A stretch of DNA of 64,000 bases from Pempheris klunzingeri (Eukaryota > Chordata > Actinopteri > Acropomatiformes > Pempheridae). Made by a program: the position numbers and the translations under genes. Below the pieces are notes generated by a model, which was given only the letters and a program-made list of their open reading frames with translations, did no database searches and had not been told where the DNA came from. Below, in pieces: positions 36,801 through 47,200 of the stretch. The stretch's first letter is position 1, and each line of letters opens with the position of its first letter. Location: contig NC_092016.1 of the NCBI RefSeq assembly GCF_042242105.1, positions 10,430,501-10,494,500 on the forward strand, written 5' to 3'.

Positions 36801-38770
36801 AATGCTAATGTAATCAAGCAATCAGGACTGCATTCTCCAATTTTTTTTTTTTTTTTACAGAAGCTGAAATAATTGAGGAATTCATAGAGCCCATTGCGGT
36901 GGAAACAACAGAGGTGAGATTAATTTCCCCTTTGCAGTGAAATCTTGGGGCTGATTATATTGTTTTTGAGCATGCCACTGATGTTTGCTTATTTTCCTCC
37001 AGTTTGTAAACAGACAGTTCATTCCAGACGGCACTTATAGCAGCAGTGAGAAGGAGCAGGGGGATGAGTGGACCACGGAAACAGAGGTATGCTGCAGGAT
37101 GTTGTTTTTCTGGGGCTGAAGTTGACTTCTTTTTGTTTGTGTTGCTGAATATTTTCCTCGTTTTTCTGATTCTTATTTTATTGCATCATTAAAGCAATCT
37201 GGCCTTGAATGACCCCCATTGTGTGAGGGAATTTCAATAGATCTTGTTTTAGCTGGCTGGGACATAAATTCATATAGGTGTTGCAAATATTTCAGTGGAA
37301 GTAATCGAACAAGCACATGTTAAAGATGTATATTATATTATTAGAGCAAAGCATATTATAGCAATGGAAAAAGTTCAGTTTGTGACATAATGATTTAATG
37401 TGGGACGACTTCATGCAGCATTAGAAAGCAGAATTTACAAATTAGTAATAGATATTTTAATTAAAACTATTTGGAACTTGACTGCATGCTCAATGTGATT
37501 CTTTGGCCAGTATTTGGAGTATGTGTTAAATTTTTGCGACTGCAGATGCAGCCACAAAATAATAGCCATATGGTTCATGTAACAACAAGCTGTTTTTTTT
37601 TAAAAAAAAGAAGAAGAAAAAACTTGTGTGGTTGCAGAAATATGGGATGTATTGCTAAGTAGCTACTGTTTCGACGCAACATCTGCATTTTCTTCTGTAT
37701 CGTGGTGTTCTATGTCTGGTTATGTGATGCTCAGGTTAGTCGGTGCGTCGTATCAGATTATCTGGGTTTCTTTTGAAAGATTTTTTGGCCTTTTGCCTTC
37801 ATTTGATTGTGACAGTAAAGACACAGACTAGACGGATATTTGGCAGATGTTCTATCCACTTTGGTAGTATTGTTTTGTTACTGACTTGGACTCAGATTGG
37901 CAGAATCCTGCAAAAATCCTCAGACTAGTCCAGGTTTTTGTGCAGAGTACATTCATGTTCAAGTCGTCGAAGATGTGTCTATACTGGAATGGCGACATTA
38001 CATTTTTAACCCTGAAAACCCACGGTGCACGCCTGTGTCACGCTCCGGCTGCTCCATCCTCAACTCGGTTGTAAACCCACCTGGAGCGTTTCAGAAGCAT
38101 TTCAGGCACTGAGCATTTTGTCTGGCTTGCTCAGATTTTGTTGATTTGGTCATTTTCCTGTGATTTTTGTGCTTCTAACGTGTCCAAAGCAAGTGTATTT
38201 ACTGTGTTGTGCTGTAGCCTACAGACAGCAGCTAAAGTGAAAGTATTTTTTCTACATCCAAGGCAAACCTCTCATCGCCCATTGTGTTAAAAACCCCTCT
38301 GACGGTTCATGTCTGGCCCAGTGCCACTGATTATAAAATAATGTAGATGTGGTGCTGGAATATGCGATTGAAAGTTTGCACGGGGGCTTTTATTTTGAAA
38401 ACTGACTGGATTCTCTTGGCCATTTGTTTGTCTGACTTCCTGCACGCCTCATCTGTTCCGTGCTGCTTGACACGGTCAGGCTGTGGCCAGTGTTGAAAAT
38501 AGACCAGGCATGTATCTTTAGCGGAGCGCCAAGCCACTTCTGGAACACTTCTGCTGCACTTCTGGTGGGTTTTAAAGCATTAACTAGAGTATCGCAGCCG
38601 GAAAGCAATGCAGACGCTCCTGGTGGGTTTTAGCCTTAATTATCAGCTGTAATGTTGCTGCGAATATAAACCAACTACAAGGCACTAAACCAGTTTTCAG
38701 TTATTCTTCCTCCTGGTTCTTACTTGCCTGTTCTGTCTGTCTTCCACACTCAGGCAGTCAGTGCCATGCA

Positions 38771-38810
<40 letters not shown>

Positions 38811-41800
38811 GTGCAGCCTGCGGCTTCTCCTGTTGCCCTGGAGACCCACACCTTAGCGTCTCCTATGCCGCCTACTACTACTGACCCCATGGTCAGGAAG
38901 CAGGTGGTGCAGGACTTAATGGCACAGATGCAGGGAACGTATAACTTCATGCAGGTGAGGACCTTATGCCACTAACAGCCGTTTAGTGTGGATATTCAGC
39001 GTGGTGCTCATCAGCTCTCTGCTCTCAGGACTCTATGTTGGAGTTTGACGGACAGCCCATTGATCCAGCCATTGTCTCAGCACAGCCCATGAAACCCGCT
39101 CAGAACATGGACTTACCACAGATGGTGTGCCCTCCAGGTACGTTTTAGACAAGAGAAACACAGTTGTTATGTCATTTATTGTGTTGAAATGATGCATGAA
39201 ATGGCTTTATTGGTTCACTAAGGCTCAGTGCTCAAATCTCCTCAGTTCACCCAGAGTCCCGGCTATCGCAACCCAACACTGTTCCTGTCCAACCTGAGCC
39301 CACACAAGTGAGTAGTCAGACTTGAATGTACAGCACTGATTGTGTAGTCACACTGAAGAATTTTTAAAACATGAGAAGATGTTAATTTTTACTCCCCTTT
39401 TGTTTTTAGGTTCCAATCGTCTCTCCAACTCCACCCCCCATGTACCAGACCTCACACACGCCAGATCCTCGACCCTCGACAGAATCCATCGACCCCATCC
39501 AGGTAAATCATGCTGTTCAGTGAGTTAGTCCCTTTGTAACTTAAAGAATTCAGTTTTCATGTCTTAAATGTAAATGTTTCAGTGGTCCAAACATCTTGAG
39601 ACGTTTAAGCGAATTCTTCCAGTTATATTTTCCTTTAAACGTTATTTCCCAAGATGAATGTCTAAATTCCTTTTCAAAGCCTTCCAACATATTGAACGCC
39701 AACATCTTCTGAGTACCAACTGCAGTGTGTCCACCACATTGTGTAGTAACAAAGTCGGTATCAGAGTTTTTCTGATTTTCTAACTTCAGATCGACAAAGA
39801 TCTGCAACATGCACTGCACCGCTGAGAGTCCCAACCCTAGTCCTGTAGTTGGTCGACTAAAAGTAGTCAAATTTAAGTAGTGTAAACATGCTGGATGCCT
39901 TTTAAAAAACATACCTAGTGTAAGTATTTATTACATTTTTACAATTTGCTAAATTGTCCAACTAGCAGAATACATACACGTACAAGAACAATGTAAAGAA
40001 TTGGAATTGTGAAAGCTGCACTTCAATTTAAATGACAAATGTTTGACCCTTTTGATTTACTTTACTGCAAAACATGTTTATGCAGCTTCCATTGTGTTTC
40101 CTGTCTTCAACAGACCTCCATGTCCTTGTCGTCAGAGCAGCCTCCACCCTCTACAGCTCTCCCACCTGCCTCTCAAACGCAGGTTTTCCAGCCTGTTTCC
40201 AAAGCTCCTCACAGCAGTGGCATCAATGTCAACGCAGCACCATTCCAGTCGATGCAGACAGTAAGGCCCTTCTGATGACACTAACGCCATTATTGTTCAG
40301 TCAGAATTACCCTTGTTATGAAATAGTACCTGTTTCGAAACCATTTAATGTTAAAGTTAACTCAATTTCTGGATTATCTCATCTGTCAGATGAAAAAGGT
40401 GCATTGCCACCAGTGTTGTCAAAACAAATGCATAAATGACTTCCAGTAGGAAATGTTTGTGGAATACTTTAGTGCCCTCTCATCATATTGCAGTTGTTTG
40501 TTTGTAGTGAAGCAGCTTAATCCAGGAAATAGTGAGTAACGGGCTTTATTCCTAATGAGCCTGTGACCTTTCCTCTGGTTTTGGCTTCACCACAATGTGG
40601 CCCTTGTTCGCCCTTCAGGTGTTCAACCTCAATGCCCCAGTCCCGCCAGCAAGTGAAACAGAGGCTTTGAACCAGGCCAGCCAATATCAGAATAGCTACA
40701 ACCAAGCCTTCAGCAGCCAATCACAGCTTCCTGTGGAGCAGACAGAGATGCAGTCGGAACAACTGCAGTCTGGTGGGCAGATTTTCAGTAATCTTTTCAT
40801 TATCTCCTTTCTAAATTGATTGTCTGCCTATAAGTTCTAGTTAAATTCATTTTTATTAGATCACTGTGTGTTTACTTTGACTGGTTGATTGACTTGTATC
40901 TGTGTTGCGGCACCCAACCCTGTGTGTTTTTTAGTAGTTGGTGCCTTCCATTCCCAAGACCAGTCAGGAGGCCATCAGCAGCCCTCCCAGCAGGGCCCAG
41001 GCTTCGGCAGGCAGCCTCAGTCCTTCTACAACAGCAGAGGCATGTCTCGTGGCGGACCTCGCAACGCCAGGGGCATGATCAACGGCTACAGAGGCTCATC
41101 GAATGGTTTCAGAGGTGAGCTCAATCTACAGCCACCAATTAATCATTATCTTCACTCAAAGCCTTTTCATTTGTGGAATATGTCACATTGCTGGCTTCAT
41201 TTGTTAAAGTAGGCTTTTTGTCAGACATAATAGGACCTTTTACAGAAAGAAGTGGCTCATCAATTTCATTATTCATTATAGCAGTGTTTCCTAATCCTGG
41301 TCCGGGGGGCCCTGCATGTTTTAGATGTTTCCCTGCTCCAGCACACCTGACTGATCATTTGGACCAGGATTGGGGAAACACTGCATTATAGAACTTTTTT
41401 TTTTTTTTTTTTTTCAAAAGTGTGGTTATAAAGTAATTTCAAATAAGAATCTCTCTGCAACATAAACGTATGAAACATTTTATTCCCTTTCAAAAAAAAG
41501 AAGATGATTAAGGGATAAATGTACTACAGTGCTTAAAAAAGAGGAACAAGAAGTGACCTCATGCTGCTGTTTGCATAATTTTACCGCATTCTGAGTCAAT
41601 TCAGAATAGTTTCCTGGGTTTTTGTTGATTCTAAATATTCCCATCGCATTTAGTTATGTTTATGTTTGAAAGGTACCAAAGAGTCGGAGCTTCTTTTTAT
41701 TGTAAATCTCAAGAGAAGCATTTTAAGTTTAATGTCTCCTTCCTATTTTCAGGTGGCTATGATGGGTATCGTCCTCCTTTTGCCAACACTCCAAACTCTG

Positions 41801-42038
41801 GTTATGGACCGACTCAGTTCAACACACCTCGGGATTATTCAAATGGGAATTATCAGAGGGTAGGAAGCATTCAGACTTCACACTGATGTTTGTTATTTTT
41901 ACTGTCCTGTCATGGTCGTTTGTAAAATGTGTTTTTTTTCTGTTGCTCAAGGAGGGTTACCAACAAAACTACAAGCGCGGAGCTGGTCAGGGACCCAGAG
42001 GAGTGTCAAGAGGCAGCGCTCAGGCAATACGATCCTGA
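33873..42038 (+). CDS. caprin1: caprin1, cytoplasmic activation/proliferation-associated protein 1
   Basis: CAPRIN1 is a cytoplasmic RNA-binding protein of stress and transport granules; it binds G3BP1 and FMRP. Coding exons: 33873-34037, 34245-34307, 34420-34506, 34610-34848, 34944-35026, 36569-36790, 36861-36913, 37003-37086, 38754-38954, 39029-39137, 39246-39307, 39410-39502, 40114-40260, 40619-40772, 40935-41114, 41753-41859, 41952-42038. All phases agree: 711 residues (human 709). Seen: the helical N-terminal half (KKSARREQLQREEAEQRRLK), an acidic Glu tract, 13 glutamines, the G3BP-binding type motif around YNFMQDSMLEF (about 396-406), SGINVNAAPFQSMQT, and Arg/Gly-rich C-terminal segments. 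The exon ending at 36790 could instead end at 36751 in the same phase (13 codons less). The tail ends early, lacking the last RGG/PRPNRG part of the mammalian long form. Confidence 0.95.
35130..35270. repeat. Fragment of ATTAATC-type fish repeat in caprin1 intron
   Basis: The phrase GCTGCAACAATTAGCCGATG followed by AATCGATTAGTCATTCAGC is the typical end of the dispersed family also seen at 6800-7240 and 45465-45750. Confidence 0.55.
38013..38640. repeat. Inverted-repeat cluster in caprin1 intron
   Basis: AAACCCACCTGGAGCGT at 38073-38089 is matched in inverted orientation by ACGCTCCTGGTGGGTTT at 38614-38630 (one mismatch). Two further partial copies lie near 38013 (GAAAACCCACGGTGCACG) and 38561 (TGGTGGGTTTTA). 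This looks like the remnant of a small inverted-repeat DNA element. Family unknown. Confidence 0.45.
38769..38807 (+). repeat. caprin1: (CAG)n coding repeat, 13 glutamines in caprin1
   Basis: Thirteen consecutive glutamine codons, CAG except for one CAA in second position, lie near the start of the exon at 38754-38954. Human CAPRIN1 has only a short QQQPQ run here. A nearly pure CAG run is expected to vary in length between individuals. Confidence 0.95.
41282..41383. mobile_element. hAT-type MITE with 8-bp target duplication
   Basis: A 102-bp element with inverted ends CAGTGTTTCCTAATCCTGGT and, on the other side, the reverse complement of CAGTGTTTCCCCAATCCTGGT in essence. It is flanked on both sides by CATTATAG (41274-41281 and 41384-41391), an exact 8-bp duplication as made by hAT transposases. 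It encodes nothing and sits in a caprin1 intron. Confidence 0.9.
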
Positions 42039-42488
42039 AAAGGCCTTTCATAATGACTGTGACTGACTAACTTGCACCACACTGAAAATTCAAAATTCAA
42101 GAATGCATTTGCCCCAGCTCACTCATGTACTCTTTTATTTGTTCTTCATCAGTGGTATTTTTCCTGTCTCTTTAAATCAAAGTAATGCCTGCTTTGATAT
42201 TTGGAAATATTAAAACATTTAAAGTTGAAAACACACGCTAAGCTGTAAATCACATCATTGATTTACACAAGCCATGTGTTACAATATTCCTGTAAACTTG
42301 AAAGATTTCATAAGTTATTTTTTGTATAAAAAAAATGCACCTGCCACTGCTGGTCCAATCCTTGGGAGTTTATTCCCTTTCTCAGTTCTTTTTTTTTTTT
42401 TTGTCATTTTGGTTCTAAAAACAATGGATTTTATGTTCAATGAGCTCCCGTTTCCTTGTTTGTAAATTGATGTTGCTTCAAGAGTTTC

Positions 42489-42494
42489 AATAAA
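42489..42494 (+). terminator. caprin1: caprin1 polyadenylation signal
   Basis: AATAAA about 450 bp past the stop codon, followed by a GT/T-rich stretch (GTTGTGTTGC). An ATTAAA near 42209 could be a weaker earlier site. Confidence 0.65.
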
Positions 42495-43860
42495 GTTGTG
42501 TTGCATACCCATGCTTCAGCCTCAGTTTTCTGCTGTACAGTTCAGGTACGTGTCAGGCATGAACTAAGGGTGCAAAATATATCAACACTGCTGTGGATCA
42601 GTTTAGATTCTAGTGACTGTTTAGTTGTATTCAGAGTTGTAGTTTCCTCTTTATCTTTCACTGTCAGTGACTTGTATAGTATCCTAGTTTTCAGATCTGA
42701 TTGAATAGTTTAGTTTTTGCATGTTAAGTTGTCTTTTTTTATTTTATTTATAGATTTAATGTGAGGATGTCACAGCCACAGTCAGTATTTCTCTCTTCTA
42801 AATGCTGTGTACAGTTTTTCAAGCCAGGATACTGGAGTTTAAACGTGCGTGTGTGTGTGTGTGTGTGTGTGAGGTAAGTTAACCAGATCCAAAGCCTCGG
42901 ATGCGATGGCTTGGATAGACTTCACACATTTTACCATCTTCACTTGCTCTGAGACAGAACGGTGTGTTATCTGTGAACCATTTCAGTGTCTAGAAAGATC
43001 CGGATGTTTCAGCAGCCTGTGTTGCAGCACCACACTGTGACTTATTACAGTTCAGATTCTGACATGACACTGAATTATTGACTCAAAACACATTTTCCAT
43101 TAAGGCTCCCTGGCAGAAAAAGAAAAGAAAAGACCATCTTGTTTAATACTGTCCGGTGTAGTTTTTGCCATCCAAATTTGTTTTTATTGCTTTGTTTGTT
43201 TTTTAATCATGATTATATGTAGCTGAGTTGTTGAAGTATAACGTAAACTTTACGCTAAAGATTTTTTTGTACTGTTGACAAATTCCCAGTAATCTGCGTC
43301 GTAAAAACGCAAAACTAAACTAAATTTTGCCACAAACATGCGTGTTTTCCAGGGTTTTTTTTGGCCTGATCTGATGCTCACAGGCGACATATCCTGTCTT
43401 TGTTAAGCCATTTCCTGACCTAAACCTTTATTTCATTCATCAGACTCCTTGACACAGAAAGCTAAATACAGCAGCCAGTCATGATCTCTATTGATGTGGT
43501 CTGCTTGGAGGAGAATATCATTTAAACAGACGACCCAGTTATCAGACTGCCCGTCTGTAAAATATCAGAAAACAACTCAGGTTGTTGGATTTCCTCGATC
43601 ATTACCTCAAACGTTTTAATTTGCCATCAAACAAGACAACGAAAACCAACGAAATCTTCACATTTGAAAGTGATAACTGACACGCTTTCTTAACGAATAA
43701 TTTCAACGGCCAAGAAAGTACCAAAAAAGCTTCCTCTATCGAATAACACCAACTTTACGGTAGAGTTACTGTAAAGTTACACACTTGCACCTGGCAGACT
43801 GGACGCGGGGCCACATGTGCTCAGCTTTTACTTTCTTAAAAAAAAAAAGACCCGTCGCGC
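42495..43860. other. caprin1-nat10 intergenic DNA
   Basis: No exon recognised. It contains a GT microsatellite at 42846-42871 and otherwise AT-rich unique DNA. Confidence 0.5.
42846..42871. repeat. (GT)n microsatellite
   Basis: About 12 GT units. Confidence 0.85.
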
Positions 43861-43865
43861 CCTTA

Positions 43866-43909
43866 TGACGTCACACCCGGGGTCCTCCATGAACTGATGT
43901 CTCCACGTG
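43866..43909 (+). promoter_or_regulatory. nat10: Candidate nat10 promoter with CRE and E-box
   Basis: A perfect cAMP-response element TGACGTCA (43866-43873) and a perfect CACGTG E-box (43904-43909) lie 30 bp apart in a CpG-richer patch just upstream of the likely first exon. CACGTG is the preferred site of MYC/MAX and USF. Use by those factors is inferred. Confidence 0.5.
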
Positions 43910-43914
43910 AGAGT

Positions 43915-44005
43915 ATCAACATGATGGCTGGTGTGTGAACTGAGCCTTCGAGTTTGTTGGAGTTTTATGAAGATCAAACAACGTCCAGTGTGTCTGTGCT
44001 GAAGG
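43915..44005 (+). other. nat10: nat10 non-coding first exon (tentative)
   Basis: The coding start lies ten bases or less past an acceptor (CCCCAG at 44226, or CAG at 44229), so an upstream 5' UTR exon is needed. The segment ending GCTGAAGG before GTAATT at 44006 is the best candidate. Both limits are uncertain. Confidence 0.35.
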
Positions 44006-44236
44006 GTAATTTAAAGCGTTTTTTGTGTGGACATTTTTTTCCCCTTCAAGTTGTGGCAGATTTAAGATCCTTACTTCTAAAACTCATTCATTTTGGCTTT
44101 TTTTTTAGCTTTCCTCCTAACTCAGATGACAGCACTTTGCCGGTGTTACTGCTATAACTGTATCAGTGATATTTCTCTTTAGGTGTTAATACAGTGTATG
44201 TGTATGTAATTTTGTTTTGTCCCCAGCAGAAAGACG

Positions 44237-47200
44237 ATGGCAACAGTCCGCAAGAAGGTAGACAACCGGATCCGTGTGCAGATAGAGAATGGAGTCGCCC
44301 TGCAGCATCGGACCATGTTTGTGGTGGTGGGAGATCGTGGGAGAGATCAGGTAATCTGTCACCCCGTGTTCTCCCTGCCAAAGTCCTGCAACGGGCTTGT
44401 TTTAAGGTCTATTTAAAGTGTCTGTCACACAAGCCTCTTTGCACATCAAACCAACCGGACCTGTTTCTGCTCCAGGTTGTCATTCTGCATCACATGTTGT
44501 CCAAAGCTGCCGTCAGAGCTCGACCTTCTGTCCTGTGGTGCTACAAAAAAGACCTAGGGTTCAGCAGGTGGGTGTGAACTCCTCTCAGAGATTTAGTTGT
44601 TTTTTTTATTGTGTCAGATGGGAAAAGGGGGGTCTGACTTGTCAAAAACATATTTGAAACAGCAATCGGAAGAAGCGCATGAGACAGCTGCAAAAGAAGA
44701 TAAAAACTGGCACCCTGAACCTGAATCAGGACGACCCGTTTGAACTCTTCATCGCTGCAACCAACATCCGTTACTGTTACTACAATGAGACACACAAGAT
44801 CCTGGGAAACACCTTCGGCATGTGCGTCCTGCAGGTGAGAGACTCCTCTTTCTTAAAGCCATTGGATCCCAGTCCCAAAAAAGGCTGAGAACCGCTGCTG
44901 TAGCCAGTATGTTTGACTCTGAAGAGATTTTGTTATTTGCAGGACTTTGAAGCTGTTACTCCCAATCTCTTAGCGAGAACTATTGAGACTGTGGAGGGAG
45001 GTGGTATTGTGGTGCTGCTGCTAAGGACAATGAACTCTCTCAAGCAGCTGTACACTATGACTATGGTAAGTGTACAACCTGTTCCATCTCCACACACGTC
45101 ACACTCTGCTGTTCAGACGATTTGAGATCATCATGGCCTGTTTTCATCCAGGATGTGCACGCCCGATACCGGACTGAGGCTCATCAGGATGTGGTGGGAA
45201 GGTTCAATGAGAGGTAAGAGCTCCTCTGGCTTTTGTGGAATTTGTTTTTAGTCAATCAAAAGCCAATTTAACAATATTATTGATTCTGTGTTTCTGTTTG
45301 TAGGTTCATTCTGTCACTTGCATCTTGCAAAAACTGTGTTGTCATTGATGACCAGCTCAACATCCTGCCAATCTCCAGCCACATGGCAAACATCAAGCCC
45401 GTTCCTCCAAAGACTCAGGTAACCATGATACAGTAGAAATGAGTCTTTCAGATCAGCAGAAAATGTATCTGTAACAAGTCTGATAATCAATTATTGGGTT
45501 CAAGTCATTTATCAAGCCAAAATGATTCTACTGTCTCAAATGTGATGATTATCTGCGTTTCTCTGTCCAATATCATTTTGAATTGAAAATCATTGGGTTT
45601 GGACTTTTGGTCGAACAAAACAAGCAATTTGAAGAAGTCGCCTGGGACTCTCAGAACTTGTTATGGGCAGTTTTCACTTTTCATCACATTTTATGAACTA
45701 AAACTTGGGGGGAAAATAGATAGAAAGATAATCGTTGCTTGCACACCTAATATATACGCACAATGAAGATTCACAACAATAAAAGCAAAAAGCACAATTT
45801 ACTGCTTGCTTATACAAAATCTTTCAGCTTTCTTGGCAGTTATGTGTTTCTGCCCTTATTGACTTTGGAAGAAGCCTCCTGAAAACAGTTCACTTTTTAA
45901 AAGGACTCCTAAAATGTACATATTTTCTGTCGATTTTTCTTGATGGCATAGCATAATGTTTTCTGATTTGTACACTTTGTGTCCTTGTTTTTATACGGTC
46001 TTGCTGTCTCTTGTCCTTTTTTCTTTCCTTCCCTACTATAAAGTATTGACTACTGTTTTGACAGATAGTATATGAATAAAGTTTTCTTGCCTGTTGGCTA
46101 TATGCTCCCTGTTTTCTAACCAGTTGTCTGATCCCCTTCAGGAGGATGGTTTGTCTCCACGAGAACAGGAGCTGAAGGATCTGAAGGAGTCCCTTCAGGA
46201 CACTCAGCCCGTGGGTGTGTTGGTGGACCACTGCAAGACCATGGACCAGGTCAGAGCCTCTTACTAAAGAGGAAACAAAGCTTTCCACAGTAGCCAAGAT
46301 TAACCTTTTATAGACACAAATATGATCAGTAGATGTTTGTGATTTCAAGTAACCAACACTTTGCAGTGCAGGGAACAGTAGATTAAGGTTTGTGTTGTCG
46401 TCCAGGCTAAAGGAGTGCTGAAGTTCATTGAGGCGATCTCAGAGAAGACTCTGAGGAGCACTGTGGCTCTGACTGCTGCTCGTGGTCGAGGCAAGTCTGC
46501 AGCACTGGGGCTGGCTGTCGCTGGAGCTGTGGCCTTTGGGTACAGATTGGTTTTCTATCGGCATCAGTCAGTCTTGTCCATTATTGTGTCTTAAATTCTT
46601 GCTAGTGATTGCCTGACATTCTTTACAGCTACTCCAATATCTTTGTAACTTCTCCGAGCCCGGACAACCTCCACACCATGTTTGAATTCATCTTCAAAGG
46701 CTTTGATGCTCTGCAGTATCAGGTAGGCTGCCTGAGAGTCTTCTCTATTAGGCTCCTGCTGTGAGCACAAACGCCGCTTCATACCCCCCTTTTTGTGCAT
46801 TTTGTAGGAACATCTGGACTATGAAATCATCCAGTCTTTGAATCCAGAGTTCAACAAAGCTGTGGTGCGGGTGAACATCTTCAAAGAGCATCGGCAGACA
46901 ATCCAGGTAAACGAGACCAGACGCTTCCTGTTCTTCACAATAGAAAGTGAGCGTGTCTGACCGTCCTGTTCTTGTGGCCAACAGTACATCCACCCAGGTG
47001 ATGCAGTGAAGCTGGGCCAGGCGGAGCTGCTGGTCATTGATGAGGCTGCAGCCATCCCTCTTCCTCTGGTTAAGAAGCTGCTGGGGCCTTATCTGGTTTT
47101 CATGGCCTCCACTATCAATGGGTCAGTAATGGGGCTGGGTGATGTTTACATAATTAAATACTACATTACTTTTGTCTGAATAAGATTACAGATAAGGTCG

